From: Acetobacteraceae bacterium
GTDB taxonomy: Bacteria > Pseudomonadota > Alphaproteobacteria > Acetobacterales > Acetobacteraceae
Direction: 5' to 3'
Length of the DNA stretch: 64,000 bases
Assembly (NCBI GenBank): GCA_030041375.1
Contig: JASHOA010000044.1
Location: 1 to 64,000 of the forward strand
Positions 16,766 to 25,569 of this stretch are shown one piece after another (position 1 is the stretch's first letter; the number at the start of each line of letters is the position of its first letter). The notes under the pieces are model-generated. The model had not been told where the DNA came from and made no database searches. It was given only the letters and a program-made list of their open reading frames with translations. Both the position numbers and the translations under genes were made by a program.

Positions 16766-18022
16766 TCACGCCGCGAGGCGGGCGGCGGCGGGGCGTCGTT
16801 CACTGAGCGGCGCATCGCCTACTTCGACGAGATGCGCGCGGTCGAAACCGTTGAAGCCGGTGCGCAGCGCGGAGCCGTAGGCGCCGAGTTGGCCGATCTC
16901 GACCCAGTCGCCTTCAGCCGCGTCCGCCGGCAGGAAGAACGGGCCGGCCATGGTATCCGCGCTGTCGCAGGTCGGGCCGAAGAAAGTGAAGCCGATCTCC
17001 TCCGCCGAGGGCGGCGCGCCTTGCGGGCGGATCAGGCGGACAGGATAGCGGAAGCCGAGCGAGCCGGCGTCCGCGAGGCTGCCGAACGTGCCGTCATTGA
17101 TGTAGAGCGCGCCGCCGCGGCGATGCTGGATTTGCACGACGACGGAGCCGCCGGCGGCGACGAGCGCGCGGCCGGGCTCGGCCCAGAGGCATGCGCCGGG
17201 AAGGCCAAGCCGCTCGAAGCCGGTTTCGATCTCGGCGAAATAGGCGCCGAGCGGGGGCGGCTCCATTCCCGGATAGGAGACGGGAAAGCCGCCGCCGACG
17301 TCGATGATCTCGACCGCAACGGAGGCAGTGGCAATGACGGCGGCAGCCACGGCGAGCGCGCTCCGCCAGGCCATAGGGTCGAGACACTGCGAGCCGACAT
17401 GGAAGGAGATGCCGAGGCGGGCTGCATGGGGGCGGGCCGCACGCAGCAGGGCGGAGGCCTCGGCGGGTGGAGCGCCGAATTTGCCGGAAAGATCGAGCGC
17501 TGCACGGCCCTTCGGCAGGGCGATGCGCAGGATCAGACCAAGCGGGGCCGAGACGCCGGTGGCGGCCGTTTCGGCGCGGATCTTCGCCAGCTCTGCCGCG
17601 CTGTCGAAAGCGAAGTCGCGTACGCCGTGCCGCGCCCAGGCCTCGCGGATGGCGCCGCGCGCCTTCACCGGATGCATGAAATGAATCTCGGCGGAGGGAA
17701 ACATCTGCCGCGCCAGCGCGATCTCGCTCTTCGATGCGCAGTCGAAATGGGAAATGCCGCCGGCGGCGAGGGCGCGCAGCATGGGAGGCTCCGGATTGCA
17801 TTTCACCGCGTAGAGCACCGCGCCGGGGAATCCCTCGATGAAGGTCCGGGCGGCGGTGGTGACGGCAGCCGGGCGGAGGCAGTGCATGGGCTCCTCGGGC
17901 CGCTCGCGGGCAACGAGATCGGCGACGGCCGGCAGCGGACGCTCCGCCGGCAGCGGCGCCGGGATCGCGGGGAAGCGACGGCGGAGCGGGGAGACAGCGG
18001 AACGGGCACGCAGCAGGTTCAT
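16766..18022 (-). CDS. type III PLP-dependent ornithine decarboxylase (copy 1)
   Basis: A 418-aa member of the alanine-racemase-fold (fold III) ornithine/lysine decarboxylase family. The ATG at 18022 has GCGAGGA eight bases upstream; the frame is open to 18109 without a better site. Signatures: VLYAVKCNPEPP with the PLP lysine (K74), HFMHPVKARGAIREA, HVGSQC, VDVGGGFPVSYPG, AEPGRALVA, and TFFGPTCDSADTM with the catalytic Cys-Asp. It converts ornithine to putrescine (EC 4.1.1.17) for the hss gene immediately downstream. The 5' region is long (over 360 bp to the repeat cluster) and contains a strong hairpin at 18300-18321, suggesting leader regulation. Confidence 0.9.
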   Translation of the reverse strand: MNLLRARSAVSPLRRRFPAIPAPLPAERPLPAVADLVARERPEEPMHCLRPAAVTTAARTFIEGFPGAVLYAVKCNPEPPMLRALAAGGISHFDCASKSEIALARQMFPSAEIHFMHPVKARGAIREAWARHGVRDFAFDSAAELAKIRAETAATGVSAPLGLILRIALPKGRAALDLSGKFGAPPAEASALLRAARPHAARLGISFHVGSQCLDPMAWRSALAVAAAVIATASVAVEIIDVGGGFPVSYPGMEPPPLGAYFAEIETGFERLGLPGACLWAEPGRALVAAGGSVVVQIQHRRGGALYINDGTFGSLADAGSLGFRYPVRLIRPQGAPPSAEEIGFTFFGPTCDSADTMAGPFFLPADAAEGDWVEIGQLGAYGSALRTGFNGFDRAHLVEVGDAPLSERRPAAARLAA

Positions 18023-18299
18023 CGGACGAATCCTCGCCGGCAGAGGGCCGCACGCGCACGAGGCACGCATGGCCGCGGAATGAACGGAAAAAGCTGGCGC
18101 CAGGCGCAACCGCGCCGTGGCGGGCTTCAGACGATGCTGCGAGGACTTCGCATCGCAGCGAACCGATCAGCCAACATAGGCGGCTCCCTCACGACCCCGG
18201 CCCACGATGGCCGGCTCGACCGAAAAGGACGCGTTACGTCGTTGCTGTGCCCCGGGTGATCCGGCCTGGGGCTCGCGGCACGTGCGATGCGTCAAGACT

Positions 18300-18321
18300 C
18301 CCGCCCGGATCAGCGGGCGGG
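18300..18321 (-). promoter_or_regulatory. hairpin in the long leader of ornithine decarboxylase copy 1
   Basis: A perfect 7-bp stem, CCCGCCC and GGGCGGG, closes an 8-base loop. It lies about 280 bp upstream of the decarboxylase start on the same strand and is not followed by a T-run, so it is not a standard terminator. Alphaproteobacterial ornithine decarboxylase genes are known to have a conserved leader RNA (the speF motif). Whether this leader belongs to it needs a covariance search. Confidence 0.35.
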
Positions 18322-18389
18322 ACGGGGGCGCGCTTATACGCACCCACGCGATCCTGAGCTATGCAATTTCGGACTTGATGCCAGACCTT

Positions 18390-18618
18390 AGACCGGTGTC
18401 GGGCTGACTGTGCAGCCCGACACGGGTCTCGCGCTTTATTCGAGCCCGCGATTCACGCCCTCCGACGATTCCGCCTCGGGCGATCGCGGGCTAGCGCTTT
18501 ATTTGAGCCCGCGATTCACGCCCTCCGACGATTCCGCCTCGGGCGATCGCGGGCTAGCGCTTTATTTGAGCCCGCGATTCACGCCCTCCGACGATTCCGC
18601 CTCGGGCGATCGCGGGCT
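18390..18618 (-). repeat. composite repeat: three tandem A units and one B hairpin
   Basis: Reading on the minus strand the order is A-A-A-B. The A units are at 18569-18618, 18506-18555 and 18443-18492, each 50 bp and separated by a 13-bp linker (AGCGCTTTATTTG), giving a 63-bp period with almost no variation. The B hairpin is at 18390-18429 with a 17-bp arm (one mismatch) and loop ACTGTG. It lies between the agmatinase gene end and the start of ornithine decarboxylase copy 1. Confidence 0.93.
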
Positions 18619-18637
18619 AGAGGCATCCGGGGCGAAA

Positions 18638-19543
18638 TTATTGGCGCCGCGCGGCGGCGCCGACGAGAGCGAGATAATCCCAGGCCATTGTCGCCGCAGC
18701 GAGCGCGGTTATTTCCGCAGTATCGTACGCCGGCGCGACCTCGACGACATCCGCGCCGACGAACGCAAGATTCTCGAGCCGGCGAAGAATCGCCTGAGCC
18801 TGCCATGATGCGAGGCCGCCGATCTCCGGGGTGCCGGTTCCGGGCGCAAAGGCCGGATCGAGGGCGTCGACATCGAAACTGAAATAACAGGGCGCCTCGC
18901 CAACGACCTCGCGAATCCGCATCGCCACGCGCTCGGGCCCGGCCAGGTGCGCCTCGGCCGCGGTGAGCACGGTGACACCGCGGTCCATTGTCCAGTCCCA
19001 CACGTCGCGCTGCACCGGCGAGCGGATACCGATCTGCACCATGCGCTCCGGCGCGACCAGGCCTTCCTCGATCGCGTGAAAGAAGACCGAGCCGTGGGCA
19101 AAGCGCTGGCCAAAGCTCTCGGGCCAGGTGTCGAGATGGGCATCGAAGTGCACGAGGGCGAGTGGTTTACCGAGGCGCAAGGCGAGGGCGCGGAGGAGCG
19201 GCAGCGTGATCCCGTGCTCGCCGCCGAGTGCGACGAGATGACCGATGCCGCGTGCCTGCTCCTCGATCGCTCGCAGGCTCGCCGGGAGATCGCCGAGTGC
19301 CAGCCCGAAATCGCCGATATCGGCGAGCGGAAGCGCTGCCGGCTCGATATGGAATTGCGGATGCGCGCCATCGAGGAGCATGCGGCTGGCGCGACGGATG
19401 GCCGCCGGGCCGTCGCGCGCCCCGGCGCGGTTGGTGGTGCCGAGGTCGAGCGGCACGCCGGCGATCACGAAATCGGCGCTGCGGTCATTGCGTGCGAGGC
19501 CGAGAAAACTCGGCGGAACGGCAAAGGTCGGCGGGCCAGCCAT
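18638..19543 (-). CDS. speB: agmatinase (ureohydrolase family)
   Basis: A 301-aa member of the arginase/agmatinase family. The dinuclear manganese ligands are all present: LGGEHGIT (His), HFDAHLDTW (DAHxD), and SFDVDALDPAFAPGTGTPE (SxDxDxxDP, followed by the conserved GTGTPE). Agmatinase (EC 3.5.3.11) splits agmatine to putrescine and urea, and the polyamine cluster downstream (ornithine decarboxylase, hss) supports this over arginase or guanidinobutyrase, which cannot be excluded from sequence alone. It is separated from ornithine decarboxylase by the repeat cluster, so it may have a separate transcript. Confidence 0.88.
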   Translation of the reverse strand: MAGPPTFAVPPSFLGLARNDRSADFVIAGVPLDLGTTNRAGARDGPAAIRRASRMLLDGAHPQFHIEPAALPLADIGDFGLALGDLPASLRAIEEQARGIGHLVALGGEHGITLPLLRALALRLGKPLALVHFDAHLDTWPESFGQRFAHGSVFFHAIEEGLVAPERMVQIGIRSPVQRDVWDWTMDRGVTVLTAAEAHLAGPERVAMRIREVVGEAPCYFSFDVDALDPAFAPGTGTPEIGGLASWQAQAILRRLENLAFVGADVVEVAPAYDTAEITALAAATMAWDYLALVGAAARRQ

Positions 19544-19619
19544 GCATGCTCTCCGGCAGACGCTGCAGCGTGGTCGGGCGGGTCAGCGCTGGCAAGCCGG
19601 CGCGACGGGGCCGCCGAGG

Positions 19620-21308
19620 TCAGGGAGGGGGTGGGAGCTTCCAGTCCTGCCAGGGCGGCGGCGCATGACGGAAGGCACGCACGGCGGCGCCTAACTCGGT
19701 CTCGAGATGGGCGAGCCCGTGGGCCTGCCAACCGAGCACGGCGCCGAGGGCCTGGTGGCCGTCCGGCGAGAGCGCGTGGGCGGCGAGCGCGGCGGCGAGA
19801 TGGCCGGTCACGGCCATGTCGTTGTAGACGCCGAGCAGATCCTGGAGCGCGGCAAGGCGGCGCACATAGCGGCGGCTCGATTTCCCCTCCGGCCCGAGCG
19901 GCAGAAGGAAGTCGACGCTGTAGCGGAGCCTTTTCACGGCGAGCCGAACCTTGTGACGCTGCTCGGGCGTGAGTGCGGCGAAATGGCGGCTCCGCTTCAT
20001 GACCTTGCGATGCTGGACCGCGAGCACCTGGCTCGCGAAGACGAGCGCGGGCTCGGAGAGCGCGGCGAGGCCCTCGGGCGTTGCGTTTGCACGCCAGGCG
20101 CGGGCTTCGATCCAGGCGCCGAGGGCGATCTGGAACCGGCCGACGCGGGGCGTTGCGAGCGCCGCGCGCGCGGTGGCGTAGCCGGCATCCCGATGCCCGG
20201 AGGCAAGCTCGCGCAGCTCGGCAAAGCCGCTCAGCATCGGACAGGTGCCGGCAACCGAAGGCAGCAGTTCGGCGACGAACACGTCCCAGCCGCGCGCATC
20301 GCCGAGGCAGGAGCCGAGCCATTTCGCTTCCGTGCGAAACGCCGTGACCGCATCCGAGGGGCCGAGCAGGCCGACCATCGCGAGGATCGCGCGCAGGCGG
20401 CGCAGCGCGACGCGGGTCTGGTGCACGCCTTCGACGTCCCGGCCATCCTCGGCCGCGGGCTGATTGACGAGAAGGCAGCCATAGATCGCGCGAAGGATGG
20501 CGAGCAGCGCCTCGTCGAGGGACGCGCCGGCGGGAACGGTGACGCGTGGGCTTTTCTGCACTGTTGGCGGGCGATCGAAGGCGAGCGAGAAGCCACTCTC
20601 GGCCTTGCTCTGGAGCGACGGTCGGAGTGGCGCCACATCGGCGAGGCGGAGCGCAAGATCGTAGAGCGCCGTGACCGGGCCGTTCTTGAGTTCGAGCTCG
20701 ATCTCGCCGATGGGGGCCACGCGCTCGCCCGCCTGAAGCGTGCCCTGGTCGAAGGCGATCTCGATCTCCGCGGTCGGCAGAGCGAGGCGCCGCGCATGGC
20801 GGCGCACCTTCGTCGTGAAGACCGGTTGCAAGGGGGCCCCGGTCAGCACCGCCTGCACGTCGGAAGGGAGGAGCGGAAGCAGCGCGGGAAGATCGGGCTC
20901 CGGGCCGGCGACGGGCACTTCCCATTCGGCGCGGCTCAGCGGCCCATCGTCGGGCGCCGGCGCGCACTTGACGGTCTGCACGACGCGGCGGCCGATCTTC
21001 CGCAAGCGGAACGTCATGCCGGCCCGTTCGAGGGCGCCGTCCGCAGTGTCGCAATAGACGCTGGTGAGATGGCGCACGCGCCCCCTGCTTCGGGCGTGCG
21101 CGGCGATCACCGGTGCCTCGGCGAAGCGCGCGAACTCGGCCGGATCGGCGAGGAGCTTGAGTTCGACTTCCGTGTTGGCCGCCAAAGGCGGAGAGGCATC
21201 GGCGTTCTTCTGCCGCCACGAAGGTGGCTTCGCCACGACCACATCGGCACGCGCCGCGGCGGCTCCGTCTCGGGGGCCGGTATCGCTGGCGGGGCCGGTC
21301 TCGATCAT
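19620..21308 (-). CDS. CYTH and CHAD domain protein (inorganic triphosphatase-like)
   Basis: A 562-aa product from the ATG at 21308; ATG 21380 and a start at 21578 are also in frame, and no clear ribosome-binding site decides. An N-terminal CYTH domain begins with TEVELKLLAD (the ExExK tunnel motif) and includes YCDTADGALERAGMTFRLRK and IEIAFDQGTL. A C-terminal CHAD domain follows (VEGVHQTRVALRRLRAILAM, HKVRLAVKRLRYSVDFLLPL), with the conserved His and basic residues that bind polyphosphate. This combination is found in YgiF-type triphosphatases. The expected role is hydrolysis of tripolyphosphate or binding of polyphosphate in the cytosol. Confidence 0.85.
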   Translation of the reverse strand: MIETGPASDTGPRDGAAAARADVVVAKPPSWRQKNADASPPLAANTEVELKLLADPAEFARFAEAPVIAAHARSRGRVRHLTSVYCDTADGALERAGMTFRLRKIGRRVVQTVKCAPAPDDGPLSRAEWEVPVAGPEPDLPALLPLLPSDVQAVLTGAPLQPVFTTKVRRHARRLALPTAEIEIAFDQGTLQAGERVAPIGEIELELKNGPVTALYDLALRLADVAPLRPSLQSKAESGFSLAFDRPPTVQKSPRVTVPAGASLDEALLAILRAIYGCLLVNQPAAEDGRDVEGVHQTRVALRRLRAILAMVGLLGPSDAVTAFRTEAKWLGSCLGDARGWDVFVAELLPSVAGTCPMLSGFAELRELASGHRDAGYATARAALATPRVGRFQIALGAWIEARAWRANATPEGLAALSEPALVFASQVLAVQHRKVMKRSRHFAALTPEQRHKVRLAVKRLRYSVDFLLPLGPEGKSSRRYVRRLAALQDLLGVYNDMAVTGHLAAALAAHALSPDGHQALGAVLGWQAHGLAHLETELGAAVRAFRHAPPPWQDWKLPPPP

Positions 21309-21775
21309 CGCGATGCGACCGGGCTGCTGATCTGCTCTTACGACCTCTCGTGCGGCGTCTCGGGAAGGGATCGGTCCCATGCGCTCACGCCCGCTGATCT
21401 GCGGCGGGGGGCGACGTTTCGATCTCGACGCGTCTGCCCGGCGTGGCGCCTTCGCCGGCTGCTGTCTGGGCCGCTCGTTTGCATGCTGCAACGAACTGGG
21501 GTCGTTCGCCGGGCGGCGATGGGATCCTGCATGCATTCGCTGGCAAGAGATGCGGGCTCGGGCGCAGTTTGCGGCCAATCATACCGGCTGTCGCCGGAAT
21601 TTCCTACTGTTGCCGCGCCCATTGCGCCGAATTCGACGCCCGCGGCGAGGGATTCCAAACCATTGGTTGTGGAAAAAGGAAGAAGATCAACTATTGATCC
21701 GGAGGCTGCCTGACCAGCCAGCCCGGCTATCCTTGCGGAAGGGCAGGAGCGATCGCCGGGGAGAGGAGAACCGAC
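21309..21775. other. divergent intergenic region, no further feature recognised
   Basis: Lies between the CYTH-CHAD gene (leftward) and an SDR gene (rightward). It may include extra N-terminal codons of the CYTH-CHAD protein up to 21578. The A+T-richer stretch near 21650-21700 (CAAACCATTGGTTGTGG, then AAAAAGGAAGAAGATCAACT) is a plausible promoter area, but I cannot define boxes. Confidence 0.35.
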
Positions 21776-22543
21776 ATGGCCGCAGGGGCAGAAGAGCGCC
21801 CGCTCACCGGCAAGGTGGCACTGGTGACGGGTGGGGGGAAGAACATCGGGCGCGCGATCGCCGAGACGCTGGCGGCGGAGGGGGCGGCGATCATCGTCAA
21901 CGGTCGGCGCGAGCGGGCGGCGGTCGAGAGCGTGGTCGAAGCCATCGTTGCGGCGGGCGGGGTGGCGGTGGCGGCAATGGGGGATGTGTCGGACCCGGAA
22001 GTGGTGCCGCGCATGGTCGAGGAGGCGGCAGAGGCCATGGGAGGGATCGACATCCTGGTGAGCAATGCCGGGCTCCGCCGGCAGACCTCGTTTCTCGAGA
22101 TGTCGTTCGCGGAATGGCGCGAGATTCTCTCGGTCGCGCTCGACGGAGCGTTTCTCATGGCCAAGGCGGTCGTGCCGCATATGATCGCTCGTGGCGGGGG
22201 AGCGATCGTGGCCCTTTCCGGCATTTCGACGCATGTGGGGACGCCGAAGCGGGCGCATGTGTCCGCATCGAAAGCCGGGCTCGAAGGGCTGATGCGGGCG
22301 CTTGCGATCGAGCTTGCGCCGCACCGGATCACCTGCAATGCGATCGCCCCGGGCGCGATCGATACGGTACGCGGGGCCTCGTCCGGCCCACACTCCCCGC
22401 AATGGACGGATGAACGGATTCCGCTCCGGCGCAAGGGAACGGTGGCGGAAATCGCGGCCATGGTGCGGCTCCTGGTGGGGCCGGAAGGCGGCTACGTGAC
22501 CGGGCAGACGATCCACGTGAACGGCGGCGCATTCCTGACTTGA
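21776..22543 (+). CDS. SDR-family oxidoreductase lacking the catalytic tyrosine
   Basis: A 255-aa classical-type SDR. The cofactor motif is TGGGKNIGRAIA (residues 18-29), then GDVSDP and SNAG (96-99). The substrate-side Ser is in ALSGIST (S148). The normal YxxxK reads V-S-A-S-K (V162, K166) in AHVSASKAGLEGLMRALAIE, so the catalytic Tyr is replaced by Val, confirmed in the DNA (GTG). NNA is SNA. The C-terminus, YVTGQTIHVNGGAFL, is normal. It may be a non-reductase SDR or use another residue. A GAGGAG precedes the start. It lies beside D-tartrate dehydratase and a beta-hydroxyacid dehydrogenase. Confidence 0.85.
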   Translation: MAAGAEERPLTGKVALVTGGGKNIGRAIAETLAAEGAAIIVNGRRERAAVESVVEAIVAAGGVAVAAMGDVSDPEVVPRMVEEAAEAMGGIDILVSNAGLRRQTSFLEMSFAEWREILSVALDGAFLMAKAVVPHMIARGGGAIVALSGISTHVGTPKRAHVSASKAGLEGLMRALAIELAPHRITCNAIAPGAIDTVRGASSGPHSPQWTDERIPLRRKGTVAEIAAMVRLLVGPEGGYVTGQTIHVNGGAFLT

Positions 22544-22553
22544 GGCAGGCTTG

Positions 22554-23474
22554 TCATTCGAGGGCGGCGCGAAGCCGCGCGGGATCGACGGCGATCGAAA
22601 CACCGGAGCGTTCCTGCTCCAGAACCATCGCGACGCGGGAATCCCGATCTGCCCAGCCGCGGTTCATCGCCTCCGTCATTTCTTCCAGGGCGAGGTTGGC
22701 AAGCCGCATCGGCACGCCAAGTTCGCGGCCGAGGGCGACAGCAAGCCCGACGTCCTTGTGCGCGAGGCGAAGGGAAAAGGCGGCGGGATCGTATTTGTTG
22801 GGCAGGAACTGGTCGATCAGCGCATCGAGCGTGCGACGGCGGCCGAGCACGCCCTGGCGCACGGCCTGGAACAGTGAAAGCGGCTCGACGCCGGCCTTGA
22901 CGCCGAGGCAGAACACCTCGGCCAGCACGGCAAGGACGCCATAGTTGGCGCAATTGTGGACGAGCTTGGCCACGCTCGCCGAGCCGATCGGGCCGACATA
23001 GCGTGGCTCATCGCCCATGGCATCGAGAACGGGCCGGAAGCGGGCGAAGATGTCCTTCGCCCCGCCGACCCAGATGGCCATTTTGCGGGATTCGGCGCCG
23101 CGCGGCCCGCCGCTGACGGGACTGTCCAGCATGGCCAGGCCGCGCTCCGCGAAGGCGGCGTGCAGGCGGCGCGCGAGCGAGGGCGAGATGGTGGAGAGAT
23201 CGAACCAGGCCGCACCTCGAGCGAGGCCGGAGATGATCCCGCTTGCGCCGAGGGCGACTGCCTCGACCTCGGGCGGGCCGGGGAGAGAGGTGAACACGAC
23301 TTCCGCATCGGTGGCGGCCGCGGCGGGCGAGACCGCCCAGTTGGCGCCATTGGCGAGGTGCGGGGCGGCGTGCGCGGGGTCGCGATCGTGCACGGTGAGC
23401 AAGTGGCCGGCGGATTGCAGGTTGGCGGCCATGTGCCGGCCCATGGTGCCGAGCCCGATGAAGCCGATGCGCAT
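22554..23474 (-). CDS. NAD(P)-dependent beta-hydroxyacid dehydrogenase (HIBADH family)
   Basis: A 306-aa protein of the 3-hydroxyisobutyrate / tartronate-semialdehyde / glyoxylate reductase family. Signatures are the N-terminal MRIGFIGLGTMGRHMAANL (GxGxxG), DSPVSGGPRGAESRKMAIWV (the DxPVSGG substrate motif), and VAKLVHNCANYGVLAVLAEV, with the catalytic Lys of KLxxN (KLVHN). The tail AHKDVGLAVALGRELGVPM is also typical. The substrate is not readable; the neighbouring D-tartrate dehydratase suggests sugar-acid metabolism. A GGGGAGG precedes the ATG. It is transcribed divergently from the tartrate dehydratase across 114 bp. Confidence 0.88.
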   Translation of the reverse strand: MRIGFIGLGTMGRHMAANLQSAGHLLTVHDRDPAHAAPHLANGANWAVSPAAAATDAEVVFTSLPGPPEVEAVALGASGIISGLARGAAWFDLSTISPSLARRLHAAFAERGLAMLDSPVSGGPRGAESRKMAIWVGGAKDIFARFRPVLDAMGDEPRYVGPIGSASVAKLVHNCANYGVLAVLAEVFCLGVKAGVEPLSLFQAVRQGVLGRRRTLDALIDQFLPNKYDPAAFSLRLAHKDVGLAVALGRELGVPMRLANLALEEMTEAMNRGWADRDSRVAMVLEQERSGVSIAVDPARLRAALE

Positions 23475-23588
23475 GGCGGTTCCTCCCCGATTGGTTGATA
23501 GCGGGGAAAATGAGTATCAGGGCGGGCTCGCGGGGACCATTGCGGGGGCGCTCTTCCGTCGCGGCGAACAAGGGCCGGGAGTCCAGGC

Positions 23589-24758
23589 ATGACGGTGCGG
23601 ATCATCGATGTGCGCGAACAGACGAGGCCGATCGGCTCGGCGATCCGCAACGCCTATATCGATTTCACGAAGATGACGACGAGCCTGGTTGCTGTCGTGA
23701 CCGACGTCGTGCGCGACGGGCGGCGCGTGATCGGTTACGGCTTCAATTCGAACGGCCGCTACGGGCAGGGCGGATTGATCCGGGAGCGGTTCGCGCCGCG
23801 TCTTCTCGAAGCCGATTCAGGCGCGCTCGTTGACGAGACGGGCGGCAATCTCGACCCGGACCGGGTGTGGGCGGCGATGATGCGGAACGAGAAGCCGGGC
23901 GGGCACGGAGAGCGTTCGGTCGCGGTCGGCACGATCGACATGGCGCTGTGGGATGCGGTGGCGAAGATCGCGGGCATGCCGCTGTTCCGCCTGCTCGCAG
24001 AGCGGCACGGAGGAGAGGCCGAGCCACGCGTCTTCGTGTATGCGGCGGGCGGCTATTACTATCCCGGCAAGGATCTCGCGGCGCTCGCGGCCGAAATGCG
24101 GGGCTATGTCGAACGCGGCTACACGGTCGTGAAAATGAAGATCGGCGGTGCGCCGATCGAGGAAGACCGGCGACGAATCGAGGTGGTGCTGAAGGAAATC
24201 GGCGGCCAGGCACGGCTGGCGGTGGATGCAAACGGGCGTTTCGATCTCGAGACGGCGATTGCGTACGCGAAGATGCTCGGCGGGTATCCGCTCTTTTGGT
24301 ACGAGGAGCCGGGCGATCCGCTGGACTACGCGCTGCAAGCTGCGCTCGGCGAGTACTACCCGGGGCCGATGGCAACCGGGGAAAATCTGTTCAGCCACCA
24401 GGATGCCAGAAACCTTCTGCGCTATGGCGGGATGCGGCCGGATCGGGACTGGCTGCAATTCGACTGCGCGCTTTCGTACGGGCTTTGCGAATACCAGCGC
24501 ATGCTCAAGGTGGTGCGGGCGGCCGGCTGGTCGCCGAAGCGGATGATTCCGCACGGCGGGCACCAGATGTCGCTCAACATCGCGGCCGGTCTCGGGCTTG
24601 GTGGCAACGAGAACTATCCGGATCTGTTTCAGCCCTTTGGCGGATTTCCTGACGGGGTCGCGGTCGAGGGCGGGCATATCGTCATGCCCGAACTGCCGGG
24701 CATCGGCTTCGAGGGCAAGGCCGAGCTGATCCGGGCGATGCGAGCGGTGGCGGAGTAG
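23589..24758 (+). CDS. tarD: D(-)-tartrate dehydratase (enolase superfamily)
   Basis: A 389-aa enolase-superfamily enzyme that dehydrates D-tartrate to oxaloacetate (EC 4.2.1.81). As remembered from the Bradyrhizobium japonicum enzyme, the whole sequence aligns nearly without gaps. Catalytic residues fall at the same numbers: K182 and K184 in VVKMKIGG, D213 (AVDANGRF), E239 (YEEPGD), E265 (ATGEN) and H322 (PHGGHQ). Other segments such as RNAYIDFTKMTTSLVAVV and GERSVAVGTIDMALWDAV are family-specific. It is probably co-transcribed with the SDR gene 54 bp downstream. Confidence 0.92.
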   Translation: MTVRIIDVREQTRPIGSAIRNAYIDFTKMTTSLVAVVTDVVRDGRRVIGYGFNSNGRYGQGGLIRERFAPRLLEADSGALVDETGGNLDPDRVWAAMMRNEKPGGHGERSVAVGTIDMALWDAVAKIAGMPLFRLLAERHGGEAEPRVFVYAAGGYYYPGKDLAALAAEMRGYVERGYTVVKMKIGGAPIEEDRRRIEVVLKEIGGQARLAVDANGRFDLETAIAYAKMLGGYPLFWYEEPGDPLDYALQAALGEYYPGPMATGENLFSHQDARNLLRYGGMRPDRDWLQFDCALSYGLCEYQRMLKVVRAAGWSPKRMIPHGGHQMSLNIAAGLGLGGNENYPDLFQPFGGFPDGVAVEGGHIVMPELPGIGFEGKAELIRAMRAVAE

Positions 24759-24812
24759 CCGGATCCGATCGCATCGGATAGCGTCCGCCATGTTCCGAAA
24801 GGAGGGGCGGAA

Positions 24813-25562
24813 ATGGCCGGGAAAGTGGCGGTGGTGACGGGCGCGGGCAGTGGCATCGGGCGGGCGGTGGCGCTGGCGCTGGTGCGCGAAGGCTATGCAA
24901 CGGTGATTGCCGGGCGAAGGAAAGACGCGCTCGAGGAGACGGCCAGGATGGCGGGAGCGGGTGCGGAATTGCTGGCCGTGCCAACCGATGTCACCGATCC
25001 GGCTTCGGTCGATGCGTTGTTTTCGGCAGCCAAGGGGAAATACGGACGGGTCGATCTCCTGTTCAACAATGCCGGCACGGGCGCACCGGCAATCGGCTTC
25101 GACGAGCTCTCCTTCGAGCAATGGTCGCGGGTGGTGGCGACCAACCTGACGGGATCGTTTCTCTGCGCGCAGGCGGCGTTCCGGATCATGAAAGAACAAA
25201 GCCCGATGGGCGGGCGGATCATCAACAACGGCTCGATCTCGGCGCACGCGCCGCGGCCGAATTCGGCGCCCTATACCTCGACCAAGCACGGCGTGACGGG
25301 GCTGACGAAATCGATCAGCCTGGACGGGCGCAAATACGACATCGCCTGCGGGCAGATCGACATCGGCAACGCGCTGACGCCGCTCGCAGCCAGGATGGAA
25401 AAAGGTGTGCCGCAGGCCGACGGCAGCGTGCGGCCCGAGCCCTTGATGGATGTCGAGAACGTGGCGCGCTCGGTCGTGTTCATGGCCGGGCTGCCCAAGG
25501 ACGCGAACGCGCTCTTTCTCACGGTCATGGCGGCCAAGATGCCGTTCGTCGGACGGGGATGA
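24813..25562 (+). CDS. SDR-family oxidoreductase
   Basis: A 249-aa classical SDR with [15 protein letters not shown] (TGxxxGxG, residues 9-16), FNNAGTG (NNAG), and the intact catalytic set Ser (NNGSIS) with YTSTK in [26 protein letters not shown] precedes the ATG. The substrate is unknown. It follows D-tartrate dehydratase in the same direction and ends 8 bp before the convergent MBL-fold gene, so it is likely the last gene of the tartrate transcript. Confidence 0.88.
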   Translation: MAGKVAVVTGAGSGIGRAVALALVREGYATVIAGRRKDALEETARMAGAGAELLAVPTDVTDPASVDALFSAAKGKYGRVDLLFNNAGTGAPAIGFDELSFEQWSRVVATNLTGSFLCAQAAFRIMKEQSPMGGRIINNGSISAHAPRPNSAPYTSTKHGVTGLTKSISLDGRKYDIACGQIDIGNALTPLAARMEKGVPQADGSVRPEPLMDVENVARSVVFMAGLPKDANALFLTVMAAKMPFVGRG

Positions 25563-25569
25563 ACGTCGA

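Noticed and set aside
14723-18259. A plus-strand open frame of 1178 codons across the polyamine cluster
   Set aside because: It is a GC-rich shadow antisense to hss, ornithine decarboxylase and the RMD1-like gene, all of which have clear family motifs on the minus strand.
18443-18618. Possible CRISPR array
   Set aside because: The three units are repeats of 50 bp separated by an identical 13-bp linker; there are no unique spacers and no cas genes.
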